From Thiomonas sp. FB-Cd (GTDB lineage Bacteria; Pseudomonadota; Gammaproteobacteria; Burkholderiales; Burkholderiaceae_C): a stretch of 64,000 bases of DNA. The notes beneath the pieces were generated by a model. The model made no database searches. It saw only the letters and a program-made list of their open reading frames with translations, and was not told the origin of the DNA. The stretch is taken from contig NZ_JPOE01000002.1 of the NCBI RefSeq assembly GCF_000733775.1, forward strand, positions 1,364,001-1,428,000, in the 5' to 3' direction. Shown here piece by piece: positions 54,992 to 63,380 of this stretch (positions are counted from its first letter, which is position 1; each line of letters begins with the position of its first letter). Both the position numbers and the translations under genes were made by a program.

Positions 54992-56790
54992 TCCGGAAAG
55001 ATGGTTTCGGGACAGTCGGCATAGAGCGCATCGACCAGAGCGCTGCGCGCCCTGAGCACCGCGCCTTGGTTGATGTATCCCTTGTCGGTGATTTCGCCAG
55101 CTGCGCTGTTGGGCGGCTCGTCGAGCACGAGTGCGCGGGTGGGTGTTTGCGACGAGCCGCCACCCTGCTCCTCAAGGCAACGCAACACCGCTGCCACCTT
55201 GGCGCGCAACTCGCCCGGTGGCAGCGCCGCGGCCTGCGCCGACGGGAAAATGAAAAGCCCGACTTCGCTGCGGTCGTGGCCGGTGATGACAACGTCCTGC
55301 GCCCAGGGCGCCAGCGCCGACACCAGCCGCACCCGAAGGGTGCCAACCGACACCCAAGTGCCGGAGTTGAGCTTGAAATCCTCCGCGACCCGGCCATCAA
55401 ACACGATGCCCTGCTCGGCATGCTCCGGGTCGGCCAGATAGCCCGCGTCGCCGATGCAGTAGTAGCCCTCGGCGTCGAAGGCCTGGGCGGTGAGCTGCGG
55501 CGCATCGCGGTAGCCGGGAAAGATGTTGACGCCGCGCACGCGCATTTCCAGCTTTTCGCCGTTGGGCACGAACTTCACTTCCACCCCCGGCAGGGGCAGG
55601 CCGATGTTGCCGGCCTTCTCCAGCCACCAGTGCGCGCTGGTGATGGCCGGCGACGTCTCGGTGGAGCCCCAGGAGGTGGTGAGCCAGATGGGCTCGCCGC
55701 GAATGCGCAGGGCCAGTGCCTGTAACCGGTCCCAGGTGGATTGCGGGATGCCCGCACCGGCATAAAACACGCCGCGCAGCCGCGAGAAAAAGGCTTGCGC
55801 CAGCTTGTCGTCGCCCTCCAGGAAGGGCAGCAACATGTCCACCCCGCGCGGCACGTTGAAGTGGATGGTCGGGCGCACCTCGCAGAGGTTGCGCACCGAG
55901 CGCTCGATCTGCCCCGGCAGCGGACGCCCGTCATCGATCGCGAGGAACCCGCCGTTGCGCAGCACCATGTTCAGATTGTTGTTCGCGCCAAAGGTGTGGC
56001 TCCACGGCAACCAGTCAGCCAGCACCGGCTTCTCCTCGTCGAGGAAGCGCCACACCTGCGCGATCATCTGCTGGTTGGCGCAGAGCATGCGATGGGTGTT
56101 GATCACCACCTTGGGATGGCCCGTGGAGCCGGAGGTCAGCAGGTACTTGGCGTGGGTGTCGGGGGTGATCGCGTTGAACGCGTCCATCACAGCCGGACCC
56201 TCTGCCGTCTGCGCGAGGCTTTCAAAACGCAGCGCGCCGGGGTAGGAATCCGCCCCGTGGCTGAACACCACCACGGCATGCTGCCCGGAACTGGCGAGGG
56301 CCGGGCCGTAGACCGCGGCGTCGGAGGCATAGATCAGCGCTGCCCCCAGGGTGTTGAGGATGCCGTGAATCTTGGAGTAGTTGCCGTCCTTGACCATGCG
56401 GCAGTAGGCGCTCGACACGGTGCACACCGCGCGGCCGATATGCATGCCGGCCAGCAGCAGGAGCAGGTGGTCCAGCGCGTTGTCTGACAGCACCACGATC
56501 GGTGCCTGTGGCGCGAGCTTGAGGCCGAGCAGGCTCTGCGCGATGCGCCCCACCCGCTCGCGCGTCTGCGCCCAGGTCAGGGTGCGCCAGCCGCCGTCCG
56601 GTGCGCGTTCAGCGAACGCAAACGCGTCTGGCGTGTCGCGCGCCCATGTTTCGAGCCATTCGCCGATGCAGCGCGCATAGGGCCGCAGCGGTTGGGGCGA
56701 GCGCAACACGAAGCTACCGTCATCGAATTGCACCCGCACCACGCGCTGCGGCGCCAGCCCCAGGCGGCTGGCTTGGACCATCGCGTCCAT
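54988..56790 (-). CDS. Feruloyl-CoA synthase-like aryl-CoA ligase
   Basis: AMP-forming ligase of 600 residues. It has the feruloyl-CoA synthase subgroup pattern: YLLTSGSTGHPKVVINTHRM near residue 212, DWLPWSHTFGANNNLNMVL near 252, WLTTSWGSTETSPAIT near 372, FDGRVAEDFKLNSGTWVSVGTLR near 468, and the catalytic lysine in EITDKGYINQ near 577. Members activate hydroxycinnamic acids and related aryl acids. It is the first gene of the beta-oxidation operon; an inverted repeat lies 13 bases upstream of its ATG (56803-56842) and the divergent TetR gene starts at 56905. The substrate is inferred, not shown. Confidence 0.93.
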   Translation of the reverse strand: MDAMVQASRLGLAPQRVVRVQFDDGSFVLRSPQPLRPYARCIGEWLETWARDTPDAFAFAERAPDGGWRTLTWAQTRERVGRIAQSLLGLKLAPQAPIVVLSDNALDHLLLLLAGMHIGRAVCTVSSAYCRMVKDGNYSKIHGILNTLGAALIYASDAAVYGPALASSGQHAVVVFSHGADSYPGALRFESLAQTAEGPAVMDAFNAITPDTHAKYLLTSGSTGHPKVVINTHRMLCANQQMIAQVWRFLDEEKPVLADWLPWSHTFGANNNLNMVLRNGGFLAIDDGRPLPGQIERSVRNLCEVRPTIHFNVPRGVDMLLPFLEGDDKLAQAFFSRLRGVFYAGAGIPQSTWDRLQALALRIRGEPIWLTTSWGSTETSPAITSAHWWLEKAGNIGLPLPGVEVKFVPNGEKLEMRVRGVNIFPGYRDAPQLTAQAFDAEGYYCIGDAGYLADPEHAEQGIVFDGRVAEDFKLNSGTWVSVGTLRVRLVSALAPWAQDVVITGHDRSEVGLFIFPSAQAAALPPGELRAKVAAVLRCLEEQGGGSSQTPTRALVLDEPPNSAAGEITDKGYINQGAVLRARSALVDALYADCPETIFPE

Positions 56791-56802
56791 TCATCCCTCC
56801 AT

Positions 56803-56842
56803 GTATTCGACCATACACATACACATGTGTATGGTCGAATAC
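56803..56842. promoter_or_regulatory. Perfect 18-bp inverted repeat (TetR operator) between ligase and tetR
   Basis: GTATTCGACCATACACAT (56803-56820) and its exact reverse complement (56825-56842) are separated by ACAC. The region also holds the smaller palindrome ACACATGTGT at 56821-56830. It lies in the 114-base gap between two divergent genes, directly before the ligase ATG. Such a long repeat may bind two TetR dimers and repress both promoters. Confidence 0.85.
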
Positions 56843-56904
56843 TAAGCCTACAATGGCGCTCTAAAATCAGTGCAAACCCGGGTGCCAGAGCATAGGCCCA
56901 CCGC

Positions 56905-57549
56905 ATGCCAGCCACCACCACAACCCGCCAGCGTCCCCCTCCGCGCTCCAGCAAGGACACGGCTCGCCGCGACACGCTGACGCCCCAGCGATGGATCGAG
57001 GCGGCCACCGAGGTGTTGGTCGATCGCGGTATCGACAACGTGCGTGTGGATGTTCTGGCCACCGAACTGTCGGTGACACGCGGCAGTTTCTACTGGCATT
57101 TCCGCGACCGGGAGGACCTGCTGCGTCAGGTTCTGCAAAGCTGGCGCGGCAGTGCGACCGAGCAACTCACTGCCCGGTTGCAGCGGACGAGCGGCGATCC
57201 AAAGGCCCAGTTGCGCGACGTGCTCTCCCTGCCCTTTCGCGGCCGTGCCGCGGTCCGCGCCGCGCGCATCGAACTCGCCCTGCGTGCATGGGCACGGCAC
57301 GATGTGATTGCCCGCCAGGCGGTGGATGAGGCGGATGCCAGCCGCATCGACTTCATCAGCCACTTGATCGAGTCGATCGGTTTCGCGCAACCCGAGGCGC
57401 GGCAGCGCGCCTTCCTGCTCTACAGCTACCTCATCGCCGAGTCACAGCTTGGCCCGGTGGGTACCGTTGCCGAGCGGGCAGCACGGCGACGCTTTGTCGA
57501 ATGCCTGCTGCAGGAGCCGCTCACGCCGGCTGCCAGTCAGCCCACGTAG
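56905..57549 (+). CDS. TetR-family transcriptional regulator
   Basis: A 214-residue TetR-type regulator. The helix-turn-helix is at residues about 30-75 (RWIEAATEVLVDRGIDNVRV, then ATELSVTRGSFYWHFRDREDLLRQVL), with the classical SFYWHF motif. The rest is an all-helical ligand domain. It is divergent from the beta-oxidation operon and should repress it through the inverted repeat at 56803-56842; the inducer is probably the aryl-CoA ester or acid. Its last 13 bases overlap the convergent maleylpyruvate isomerase gene. Confidence 0.93.
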   Translation: MPATTTTRQRPPPRSSKDTARRDTLTPQRWIEAATEVLVDRGIDNVRVDVLATELSVTRGSFYWHFRDREDLLRQVLQSWRGSATEQLTARLQRTSGDPKAQLRDVLSLPFRGRAAVRAARIELALRAWARHDVIARQAVDEADASRIDFISHLIESIGFAQPEARQRAFLLYSYLIAESQLGPVGTVAERAARRRFVECLLQEPLTPAASQPT

Positions 57550-58178
57550 TCGGGCTGCCGCACTGGCGCAGCGGCTTGGAAGGCCTTATGCATGCTGCAG
57601 TGCGCCGCCACTGCGCGCAACGTCGGGTAGGGTTCCAGATCGCACTTCATGCGCTCGGCGTTGGCGATCTGCGGCACCAGACAAATGTCTGCCAGGGTCG
57701 GGGCGTCACCGAAGCAGTATGGGCCTCGGCCATGACGTACAAGTTGCGCCTCGGCTGCGCGCAGGCCCTCGGCGATCCAGTGCGCATACCAGCGGTTCCT
57801 GGCCGTCTCGTCCGCACCCAGCTCCTCCTGCAGATAGCGCAACACCCGCAGGTTGTTGATGGGGTGGATGTCGCAGGCGATGCCATGGGCGAATTCCAGC
57901 ACGCGGGCACGGATCGTCGCCTCAGCCGGGATCAGCTGCGGCTGCGGATGGGTCTGGTCCAGATAGTCGATGATGGCCAGCGACTGGGTCAGCTCGAAGC
58001 CATCATCGTCGCGCAGCAGCGGCACACCGGCGGATGGATTGAGCGCCATGTAGGCCGCGCTGCGCTGTTCGCGCCCGCGCAGGTTGACCGGCAGCACCTC
58101 GAAGGCCAGGCCCTTGAGCTCCAGGGCAATGCGGACCCGGTAGGAGGTCGAGCTGTTGAAAAAGCTGTAGAGCTGCAA
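57537..58178 (-). CDS. Maleylpyruvate isomerase (GST zeta-like)
   Basis: Glutathione-dependent cis-trans isomerase that converts maleylpyruvate to fumarylpyruvate in the gentisate pathway. The 213-residue protein has the zeta-class N-terminal motif YSFFNSSTSYRVRIALELKG at residues 4-23 with the active Ser/Ser and Arg, then NPSAGVPLLRDDDG near 47 and the Gln/Ser motif TQSLAIIDYLDQTHP near 64. The C-terminal helix region HPINNLRVLRYLQEELG is typical. Maleylacetoacetate isomerase is a close alternative, but the next gene (fumarylpyruvate hydrolase) and gentisate dioxygenase favour maleylpyruvate. Confidence 0.93.
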   Translation of the reverse strand: MQLYSFFNSSTSYRVRIALELKGLAFEVLPVNLRGREQRSAAYMALNPSAGVPLLRDDDGFELTQSLAIIDYLDQTHPQPQLIPAEATIRARVLEFAHGIACDIHPINNLRVLRYLQEELGADETARNRWYAHWIAEGLRAAEAQLVRHGRGPYCFGDAPTLADICLVPQIANAERMKCDLEPYPTLRAVAAHCSMHKAFQAAAPVRQPDYVG

Positions 58179-58182
58179 CGCA

Positions 58183-58893
58183 TCACTCCTTCGCCGTGAT
58201 GCGAACCTTCAGGCTGCCCAGAGCGTCGATGCGGCCCTCCATCAGGTCGCCCGGCACCACAGCACCAACGCCCTCGGGCGTGCCCGTGAAGATCAGGTCG
58301 CCCGGCTGGAGTTCAAAGTAGCGCGACAGATAGGCGATGGTTTCCGGCACCGACCAGATCAGCTGGGCGATGCTGCTGTCCTGCCGGGTTTCCCCGTTGA
58401 CGGTGAGGTCGATGCGAGCCTGCGCCAGCGCACCCATGTTGCCGGCAGCCGGATGGATCGGCCCCATCGGCGCGCTCGCGTCGTAAGCCTTGCCAATCTC
58501 CCAAGGCCGGCCTGCCTTGCGCATGTCAAGCTGCAGGTCGCGCCGGGTCATGTCCAGGCCCACGGCATAGCCGAACACATGCTCCAGTGCCTTGTCCTCC
58601 GGAATGTCGCGCCCACCCTTGCCGATGGCTGCAACCAGTTCGATCTCGTGATGCAGGTTCTGGGTCATTGCCGGATACGGTGAATCGAGCGTCTGCCCCT
58701 CCGCAACCGGCACCACCGCGTCGGCCGGCTTGCAGAAGAAGAACGGCGGCTCGCGGTCGGGGTCGAAGCCCATCTCGCGGGCGTGCGCGGCGTAGTTGCG
58801 CCCAACGCAATACACGCGGTGTACCGGGAATTGCGCATCACGGCCAACGACAGGCACGCCGACCGGCGGCGGCGGGGCAAAGACAAAATCCAT
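58183..58893 (-). CDS. Fumarylpyruvate hydrolase (FAH family)
   Basis: Hydrolyses fumarylpyruvate to fumarate and pyruvate, the last step of the gentisate pathway. The 236-residue protein has the FAH metal motifs: [15 protein letters not shown] near residue 28, [16 protein letters not shown] near 80 (two Glu ligands), [27 protein letters not shown] near 112 and [19 protein letters not shown] near 207. The ATG at 58893 follows AAAGGAG. It lies 4 bases upstream of the maleylpyruvate isomerase gene, so the two are co-transcribed. Confidence 0.94.
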   Translation of the reverse strand: MDFVFAPPPPVGVPVVGRDAQFPVHRVYCVGRNYAAHAREMGFDPDREPPFFFCKPADAVVPVAEGQTLDSPYPAMTQNLHHEIELVAAIGKGGRDIPEDKALEHVFGYAVGLDMTRRDLQLDMRKAGRPWEIGKAYDASAPMGPIHPAAGNMGALAQARIDLTVNGETRQDSSIAQLIWSVPETIAYLSRYFELQPGDLIFTGTPEGVGAVVPGDLMEGRIDALGSLKVRITAKE

Positions 58894-59026
58894 GAAGTTC
58901 TCCTTTGGGTGTGCGGAATGCGGCAACACGCGCGGCGTGCCAAACGGGTCAATTATCCGACCGCATCCATTTCAATAACAATAAAATATTTGCATCACCC
59001 ATATCGACTTGAATATACCTTGAGCG

Positions 59027-59938
59027 ATGGACTGGACCGAACGCCTGCGGCCACGGCAACTTCGCCTGCTTGACGTGCTGGGCCAAACCCACAATCTGAG
59101 CCACGCGGCCGACCGCCTGCACACCACGCAGCCCGCGCTGTCGAAGCAACTCAAGGAGCTTGAGGACGCTGTGGGTCTGCCGCTTTTCGCCCGCCATGCC
59201 CGCGGCCTGCGACCGACCGCCTACGGCGAGGCGTTGCTGGTGCATGCTCGACGCATCCTGGCGCAGATCGACCGGGCCGGCGCCGAGATGGCCGCCCTTC
59301 GTGCCGGAAGCGCCGGGCGGGTCGTGCTTGGCGCCTCTGGGGCGGCCGTGTCGGACACCGCACCGCGTGCGGTGCTGGCGCTGCTCGCGCGCATGCCGCA
59401 GGCACGCGTGCGGTTGGTGGAAGGCACCATGGACCAACTCGTTGGACAACTGCTGCAAGGCACCCTGGACGTGGTCATCGGCCGCTCAGCGCCCGAGTTG
59501 CACGAACCCGGCCTGCAGACCGAGACGCTGTACAGCGAGCCGCTGCACTTTGTCGCAAGGCCCGGCCACTCGCTGTTTGCGGGCGAGCCGAACTGGCCCG
59601 CCGTGCTCGCCTGCCGCTGGATCGTGTGGCCTCGCGGCACCCCCATCCGCGAAGCGCTGGAGGCAGCCTTGGCCGCCGCGGACCAGCAACTGCCAGAGAA
59701 TTGCGTGGAGTCGAATTCCCTCAGCGCCAACCTCGCCCTGCTGGCCGACAGCGACATGATCGGCACCGCTTCGCACCGTGCGGCGCGGCGCTTTGAGCAG
59801 GCGGGTGCGCTGCGCATCCTGCCACTGACGCTGCACAGTGCGGGCTCGGTGGCCATGATGTGGCGGCAAGACGTGGGGCAGCCACGGGCCCTTCAAAACA
59901 TGCTGAACTGCCTGCGCGAGGTGGCCGCCGCGAGCTGA
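59027..59938 (+). CDS. LysR-family regulator, probable control of mpi/fph
   Basis: A 303-residue LysR-type regulator of the GbpR/PcaQ-like branch: the N-terminal RLRPRQLRLLDVLGQTHNLSHAADRLHTTQPALSKQLKELEDAVG is a classic helix-turn-helix, and the effector domain has VVLGASGAAVSDTAPRAVLALL. It is divergent from the fumarylpyruvate hydrolase gene; the 133-base gap is AT-rich near 58975-58995 (AAATATTT palindrome at 58984) where the promoters should lie. A role as activator responding to a gentisate-pathway intermediate is inferred. Confidence 0.9.
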   Translation: MDWTERLRPRQLRLLDVLGQTHNLSHAADRLHTTQPALSKQLKELEDAVGLPLFARHARGLRPTAYGEALLVHARRILAQIDRAGAEMAALRAGSAGRVVLGASGAAVSDTAPRAVLALLARMPQARVRLVEGTMDQLVGQLLQGTLDVVIGRSAPELHEPGLQTETLYSEPLHFVARPGHSLFAGEPNWPAVLACRWIVWPRGTPIREALEAALAAADQQLPENCVESNSLSANLALLADSDMIGTASHRAARRFEQAGALRILPLTLHSAGSVAMMWRQDVGQPRALQNMLNCLREVAAAS

Positions 59939-60082
59939 ACCCTTCCGGGATCAGCAGCCAGCGGGGATTTCTCGACTTGCCTGCGTCGGCGCCGCGGGCC
60001 ACTCACGATGTGAGCGCTGGCGGCTCGTCGCGCAGCCAGGCGCTTGCCTTGGCAATGAACTGCGCGCCGGGCTGGACTGGTA

Positions 60083-60165
60083 AGGGGAATGCGCGCGCAT
60101 GTGTTCAATCGACAAAGGATGTCTGTGGCATCCGCGCAATCCTTTCCCGCCAAGAATGCCGAGCT
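60083..60165 (-). mobile_element. Nested relics of family A and family B element ends
   Basis: On the minus strand, reading downward, the sequence from 60103 to 60083 matches 20 of 21 bases of the outer left end of family B (CACATGCGCGCGCATTCCCC), directly preceded by TTGAA. That TTGAA is itself part of a remnant of the family A left end, with the hairpin GGATGCC-ACA-GACATCC at about 60117-60133. So a B element once inserted into an A element, and both were later deleted to scraps. No coding sequence remains. Confidence 0.7.
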
Positions 60166-60179
60166 TGGCATGCATCTGG

Positions 60180-61253
60180 TCAGAACCAAAAATGCAGGCC
60201 GACGACGACGTCGGTCGTGCTTTTGCGCTCGCCCGCTGCCCGTGCGAAGTCGGCGGTGCGGCCGAAGCGGCCGCTCCACTCCACCCCGATGTAGGGTGCG
60301 AACTGGCGCGAAAATTCGTAGCGCAGGCGCAGCCCCGCGGTGGCGTCGGAAAGCCCGCTGCCAAGGCTCCGCTCGGGATCGTCCTTTCCGTACACGTTCA
60401 CCTCTGCCCGGGGCTGCAGCACCCAGCGCTGGGTGAGCAGCAGCTCATAACTGGAAGCCAGGCGCAAGGCGCTGCGGCCCTGATCGCCGACATAGGCGGT
60501 GGCCTCGATGTCGAACCAATAGGGGGCAATCCCCTGCACGCCGAAGGCTAGCCAGTTGCGGTCGGGGCCACCGCCGTTGTCGTGGCGTACGCCGGTCTGC
60601 AGGTCCCAGTAAGGTGCGATGGCGTGACCCCACAAGAGTTCGGTGCGCGCGTCCTGCACACGACCCTGGGAGGCCTGCCCCTCGGCCTTGAGCACCAGAC
60701 GATTGAAATCGCGCCCGAACCAGGCCTGCACGTCGTACGCCGTCCAGTTGCCGGCGTCGTGGCCGTAAGCCCGCTCCAGGCGGTCCACGAGCACCGAGCC
60801 GAAGGTCTCCCGGTCCGCCAGGCGCGGGGGTTTGACCCCGGACGGGATATACGGGCCGGTGGTGAGCGTGTAGCCGCCAGAATAGGCATCAGCGCTGCGC
60901 GGGCTGACGGCGGCCGCGGGCGCGGGCGACCCCATGCCCGGCATCTCCGCCATGCCCTTTTGCGAGTCCGGCTTCGCGGGACTCGTCCCCGGCACCGCCG
61001 TCGCCCCCATTCCCTGCATCGTCATGCCAGGCGCCGACATCGATGGCACGGGAGCCTTGCCTGCGTCAACTGGCGCGGATGCTCCGGCCGACGGCATGCT
61101 CATGCCATGCATATCCGTCTCTGGCAGCGAGGGTGCCGGCGCCGAAGCCGCGGGCATTGGCATGTCCATGCCCGGCATGTTCATCGCCTGTCCCCAAGCC
61201 GGGAACGCAGCAGCGACGGCCGCGCCGAAAATCGTGATCTTGATTGCGTGCAT
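60180..61253 (-). CDS. copB: Copper resistance outer-membrane protein CopB
   Basis: A 357-residue outer-membrane copper-binding protein. After a signal peptide (MHAIKITIFGAAVAAAFPAWGQA) comes a Met-rich region (MNMPGMDMPMP, MHGMSMPSAG, MGAMPGMGSP-like repeats) that binds copper. The C-terminal part is a beta-barrel with the family block FGSVLVDRLERAYGHDAGNWTAYDVQAWFGRDFNRLVLKAEG and a final aromatic residue (LHFWF). The start at 61253 opens the signal peptide. It follows copA by 10 bases in one operon. Confidence 0.94.
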   Translation of the reverse strand: MHAIKITIFGAAVAAAFPAWGQAMNMPGMDMPMPAASAPAPSLPETDMHGMSMPSAGASAPVDAGKAPVPSMSAPGMTMQGMGATAVPGTSPAKPDSQKGMAEMPGMGSPAPAAAVSPRSADAYSGGYTLTTGPYIPSGVKPPRLADRETFGSVLVDRLERAYGHDAGNWTAYDVQAWFGRDFNRLVLKAEGQASQGRVQDARTELLWGHAIAPYWDLQTGVRHDNGGGPDRNWLAFGVQGIAPYWFDIEATAYVGDQGRSALRLASSYELLLTQRWVLQPRAEVNVYGKDDPERSLGSGLSDATAGLRLRYEFSRQFAPYIGVEWSGRFGRTADFARAAGERKSTTDVVVGLHFWF

Positions 61254-61263
61254 GGTCGTTTCC

Positions 61264-62985
61264 TCAAACCACCAGGATTTCGCGGAACATGCCCGCATCC
61301 ATGTGCATCATCAGGTGGCAATGCCACGCCCAGCGCCCCACGGCATCGGCGCTGACGCGGTAGCTCACTTGCTGCGCCGGTTGCACGGGCACGGTGTGCT
61401 TGCGCACGAGGAACTTGCCGTCGGCGTCCTCCACCTCGCTCCACATGCCGTGCATGTGCATCGGGTGGGTCATCATGGTGTCGTTGACCAGGGTCACGCG
61501 CAGGCGCTCGCCGTGGTGGAACAGCACCGGGGTCGACTCGCCGAAGCTCACGCCGTCGATCGACCAGACATAGCGGCTCATGTTGCCGGTTAGGTGGAAC
61601 TCCAGGGTGCGACTTGGTTCGCGCGCATCGAGCGGGCCACCCACGGTGTGCAGGTCGGCCAGAGTGAGCACGCGCCGCCCGTTGCCGCGCAGGCCGACGC
61701 CGGGATCGTCAAGGCTGGTGCGCGGATGGTCCACGCGCGCATCCACCCCGGGCCCGTACTCGGTCGGCGCATGACGCACCGCAGGCGCGCCGCCCATGTC
61801 CATGCCGGTCATGCCCGGCATGGAAGACATGTCGTCGCCCATCATGTCGCTCATGCGCAGGTTCTGGCGCGCATCCAGAGCCGGCACAGGGGCGGCCAAC
61901 CCGGGACGCGCGGCCAGGGTTCCGCGCGCATAGCCGGTGCGGTCCATGCTCTGCGCGAAAATCGTGTACGCATCGTCCTGCGGGCGAACTACGGCGTCGT
62001 AGGTCTCCCCCGGGCCGAAGCGGAACTCGTGCACCGTCACCGGCTCGACGTCCTGGCCGTCGGCGGCCACGACCGTAAGCTTCAGACCCGGAATGCGCAC
62101 GTCGTAGAAGGTGTCGCCCGAGCCGTTGATGAAGCGCAGGCGCGCCGTCTTGCCCGGCTCGATCGGCGCAGTCCAGTTGCCTGCCGGGGTCGTGCCATTC
62201 ATCAAGTAGCTCAACGTCGCGCCGGAAAGATCCGACAGGTCGCCCCAGCTCATGCGCATGCGCTGCCACATCGCACGCTTGTCCAGTGCGGCGCGCAGGC
62301 CATTGCGCTCGACATCGCGAAAAAAGTCCACCGCGGTAGGTTGGTGGTAGTTGTCGAAATCGCTGCTGTCCTTGAGCTTGGCCAGCACGCGCATGGGATC
62401 CGCATCCATCCAGTCGGACAGCAGCACCACGTGGTCGCTGTCGGCCTGCACGGAGTGGCCGCGCGCGGGGTCGATGATGATCGCCCCGTACATGCCCGTC
62501 TGTTCCTGCATCCCCGAGTGCGAGTGGTACCAGAAGGTGCCCGCCTGGCGGACCTGAAAGCGGTAGACGAACGTTTCGCCCGGAGGGATTCCGGCGAAGC
62601 TCAGGCCGGGCACGCCATCCATCTGAAACGGCACGAGCATGCCGTGCCAGTGGATGGACGTGCTGTGCGGCATGCGGTTGGTCACGCGCAGGGTGACCGT
62701 GTCACCCTCCTTCCAGCGCAGCGTGGGGCCGGGAATGGAGCCGTTGATGGTGGTGGCCATGCGCGGCCGGCCGGTGAAATTCACCGGGGTTTCGGCCACC
62801 ACCAGATCGAATTCAGTGCCGCGCAGTTCGGGGGCGGTCCCGGTGCGCGTGCGCCGGGACGGGCCCTGGGCGCGTGCCGCCAGCGGCGGCAGCCCGAGCA
62901 GCACGCCACCGGCGGCCAGCCCCTGCATGAAGCGGCGCCGCGCCATGCGGTGCGGGACGAGTAAGTCTGGGGAGGTGTGTTGCAT
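61264..62985 (-). CDS. copA: Multicopper oxidase CopA (copper resistance)
   Basis: Periplasmic multicopper oxidase of 573 residues. The Tat signal contains RRRFMQGLAAGGVLLGLPPLAARA. Copper ligands lie in four blocks: TSIHWHGML near residue 108, GTFWYHSHSGMQEQTG near 148, HPMHMHGMWSE near 500 and the terminal HCHLMMHMDAGMFREI. A Met-rich insert (MSDMMGDDMSSMPGMTGMDM) near residue 375 fits cuprous copper handling. It should oxidise Cu(I) to the less toxic Cu(II). The start at 62985 follows AGAGGA. It is the first gene of a copA-copB operon; no cop regulator is visible in the window. Confidence 0.96.
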   Translation of the reverse strand: MQHTSPDLLVPHRMARRRFMQGLAAGGVLLGLPPLAARAQGPSRRTRTGTAPELRGTEFDLVVAETPVNFTGRPRMATTINGSIPGPTLRWKEGDTVTLRVTNRMPHSTSIHWHGMLVPFQMDGVPGLSFAGIPPGETFVYRFQVRQAGTFWYHSHSGMQEQTGMYGAIIIDPARGHSVQADSDHVVLLSDWMDADPMRVLAKLKDSSDFDNYHQPTAVDFFRDVERNGLRAALDKRAMWQRMRMSWGDLSDLSGATLSYLMNGTTPAGNWTAPIEPGKTARLRFINGSGDTFYDVRIPGLKLTVVAADGQDVEPVTVHEFRFGPGETYDAVVRPQDDAYTIFAQSMDRTGYARGTLAARPGLAAPVPALDARQNLRMSDMMGDDMSSMPGMTGMDMGGAPAVRHAPTEYGPGVDARVDHPRTSLDDPGVGLRGNGRRVLTLADLHTVGGPLDAREPSRTLEFHLTGNMSRYVWSIDGVSFGESTPVLFHHGERLRVTLVNDTMMTHPMHMHGMWSEVEDADGKFLVRKHTVPVQPAQQVSYRVSADAVGRWAWHCHLMMHMDAGMFREILVV

Positions 62986-63046
62986 GGATTCCTCTTGCCT
63001 TCCAGGAAATGGCCGCGCAGCCGGGACGAACTGCGTGAACCGTCGG

Positions 63047-63066
63047 GTGATGGGGCGCCCCATCAC
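63047..63066. promoter_or_regulatory. 20-bp palindrome upstream of copA
   Basis: GTGATGGGGCGCCCCATCAC is perfectly symmetric and lies 61 bases upstream of the copA ATG. No T-run follows, so a protein-binding site is more likely than a terminator. A known CopR box could not be identified with confidence; a T-rich TGACGCTTCTGTCATC stretch lies just beyond at 63115-63130. Confidence 0.4.
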
Positions 63067-63198
63067 GAGCAACGCATGCTAAAAATGGCATGCTTTCCGG
63101 GGCATGACCGAAAAATGACGCTTCTGTCATCTTCGTCTCATGCCACGCCGGCCTGAACTCGCCAAAAGCGATAGATAGGCCGGCTTGACCGCTCAGGC

Positions 63199-63380
63199 TC
63201 AGGCGTTGGCGCGTCGTTCTGTGATCGTTGCCGGCGGCAAGCACAGGTCGGAGTCCTTGCAGGCTTGCACGCGCACCTGCACTTGCACACCCTGCAGGAG
63301 CGCGAGACCGCGCAGGCCAACACGCGTGCCGTCTTTGTAGACCCCGATGGTCCTCCCGCCGACGCGCAAGCCAGTGTTCT
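63199..63380 (-). pseudogene. C-terminal fragment of a DsbD-N-domain-like protein, cut by IS element B4
   Basis: The last 59 codons before the stop at 63199 read, from the element outward, NTGLRVGGRTIGVYKDGTRV and end VRVQACKDSDLCLPPATI...NA. The C-KDSDL-CLPP-like cysteine pair with CLPP resembles the end of the DsbD N-terminal (DsbD alpha) domain, which handles disulfide or thiol exchange in the periplasm. The frame runs directly into the right end of element B4 at 63381, so the N-terminal part must lie beyond the window. It sits upstream of the copA operon, so a copper-linked thiol role is conceivable but unproven. Confidence 0.55.

Noticed and set aside
54170..56790. Ferulate/coumarate pathway of the hydratase-lyase (Ech/Vdh) type
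   Set aside because: No vanillin-type aldehyde dehydrogenase is present, and a full dehydrogenase-SDR-thiolase set accompanies the hydratase.
61594..62964. 456-codon plus-strand open frame across copA
   Set aside because: Antisense shadow of the multicopper oxidase gene; no family features.
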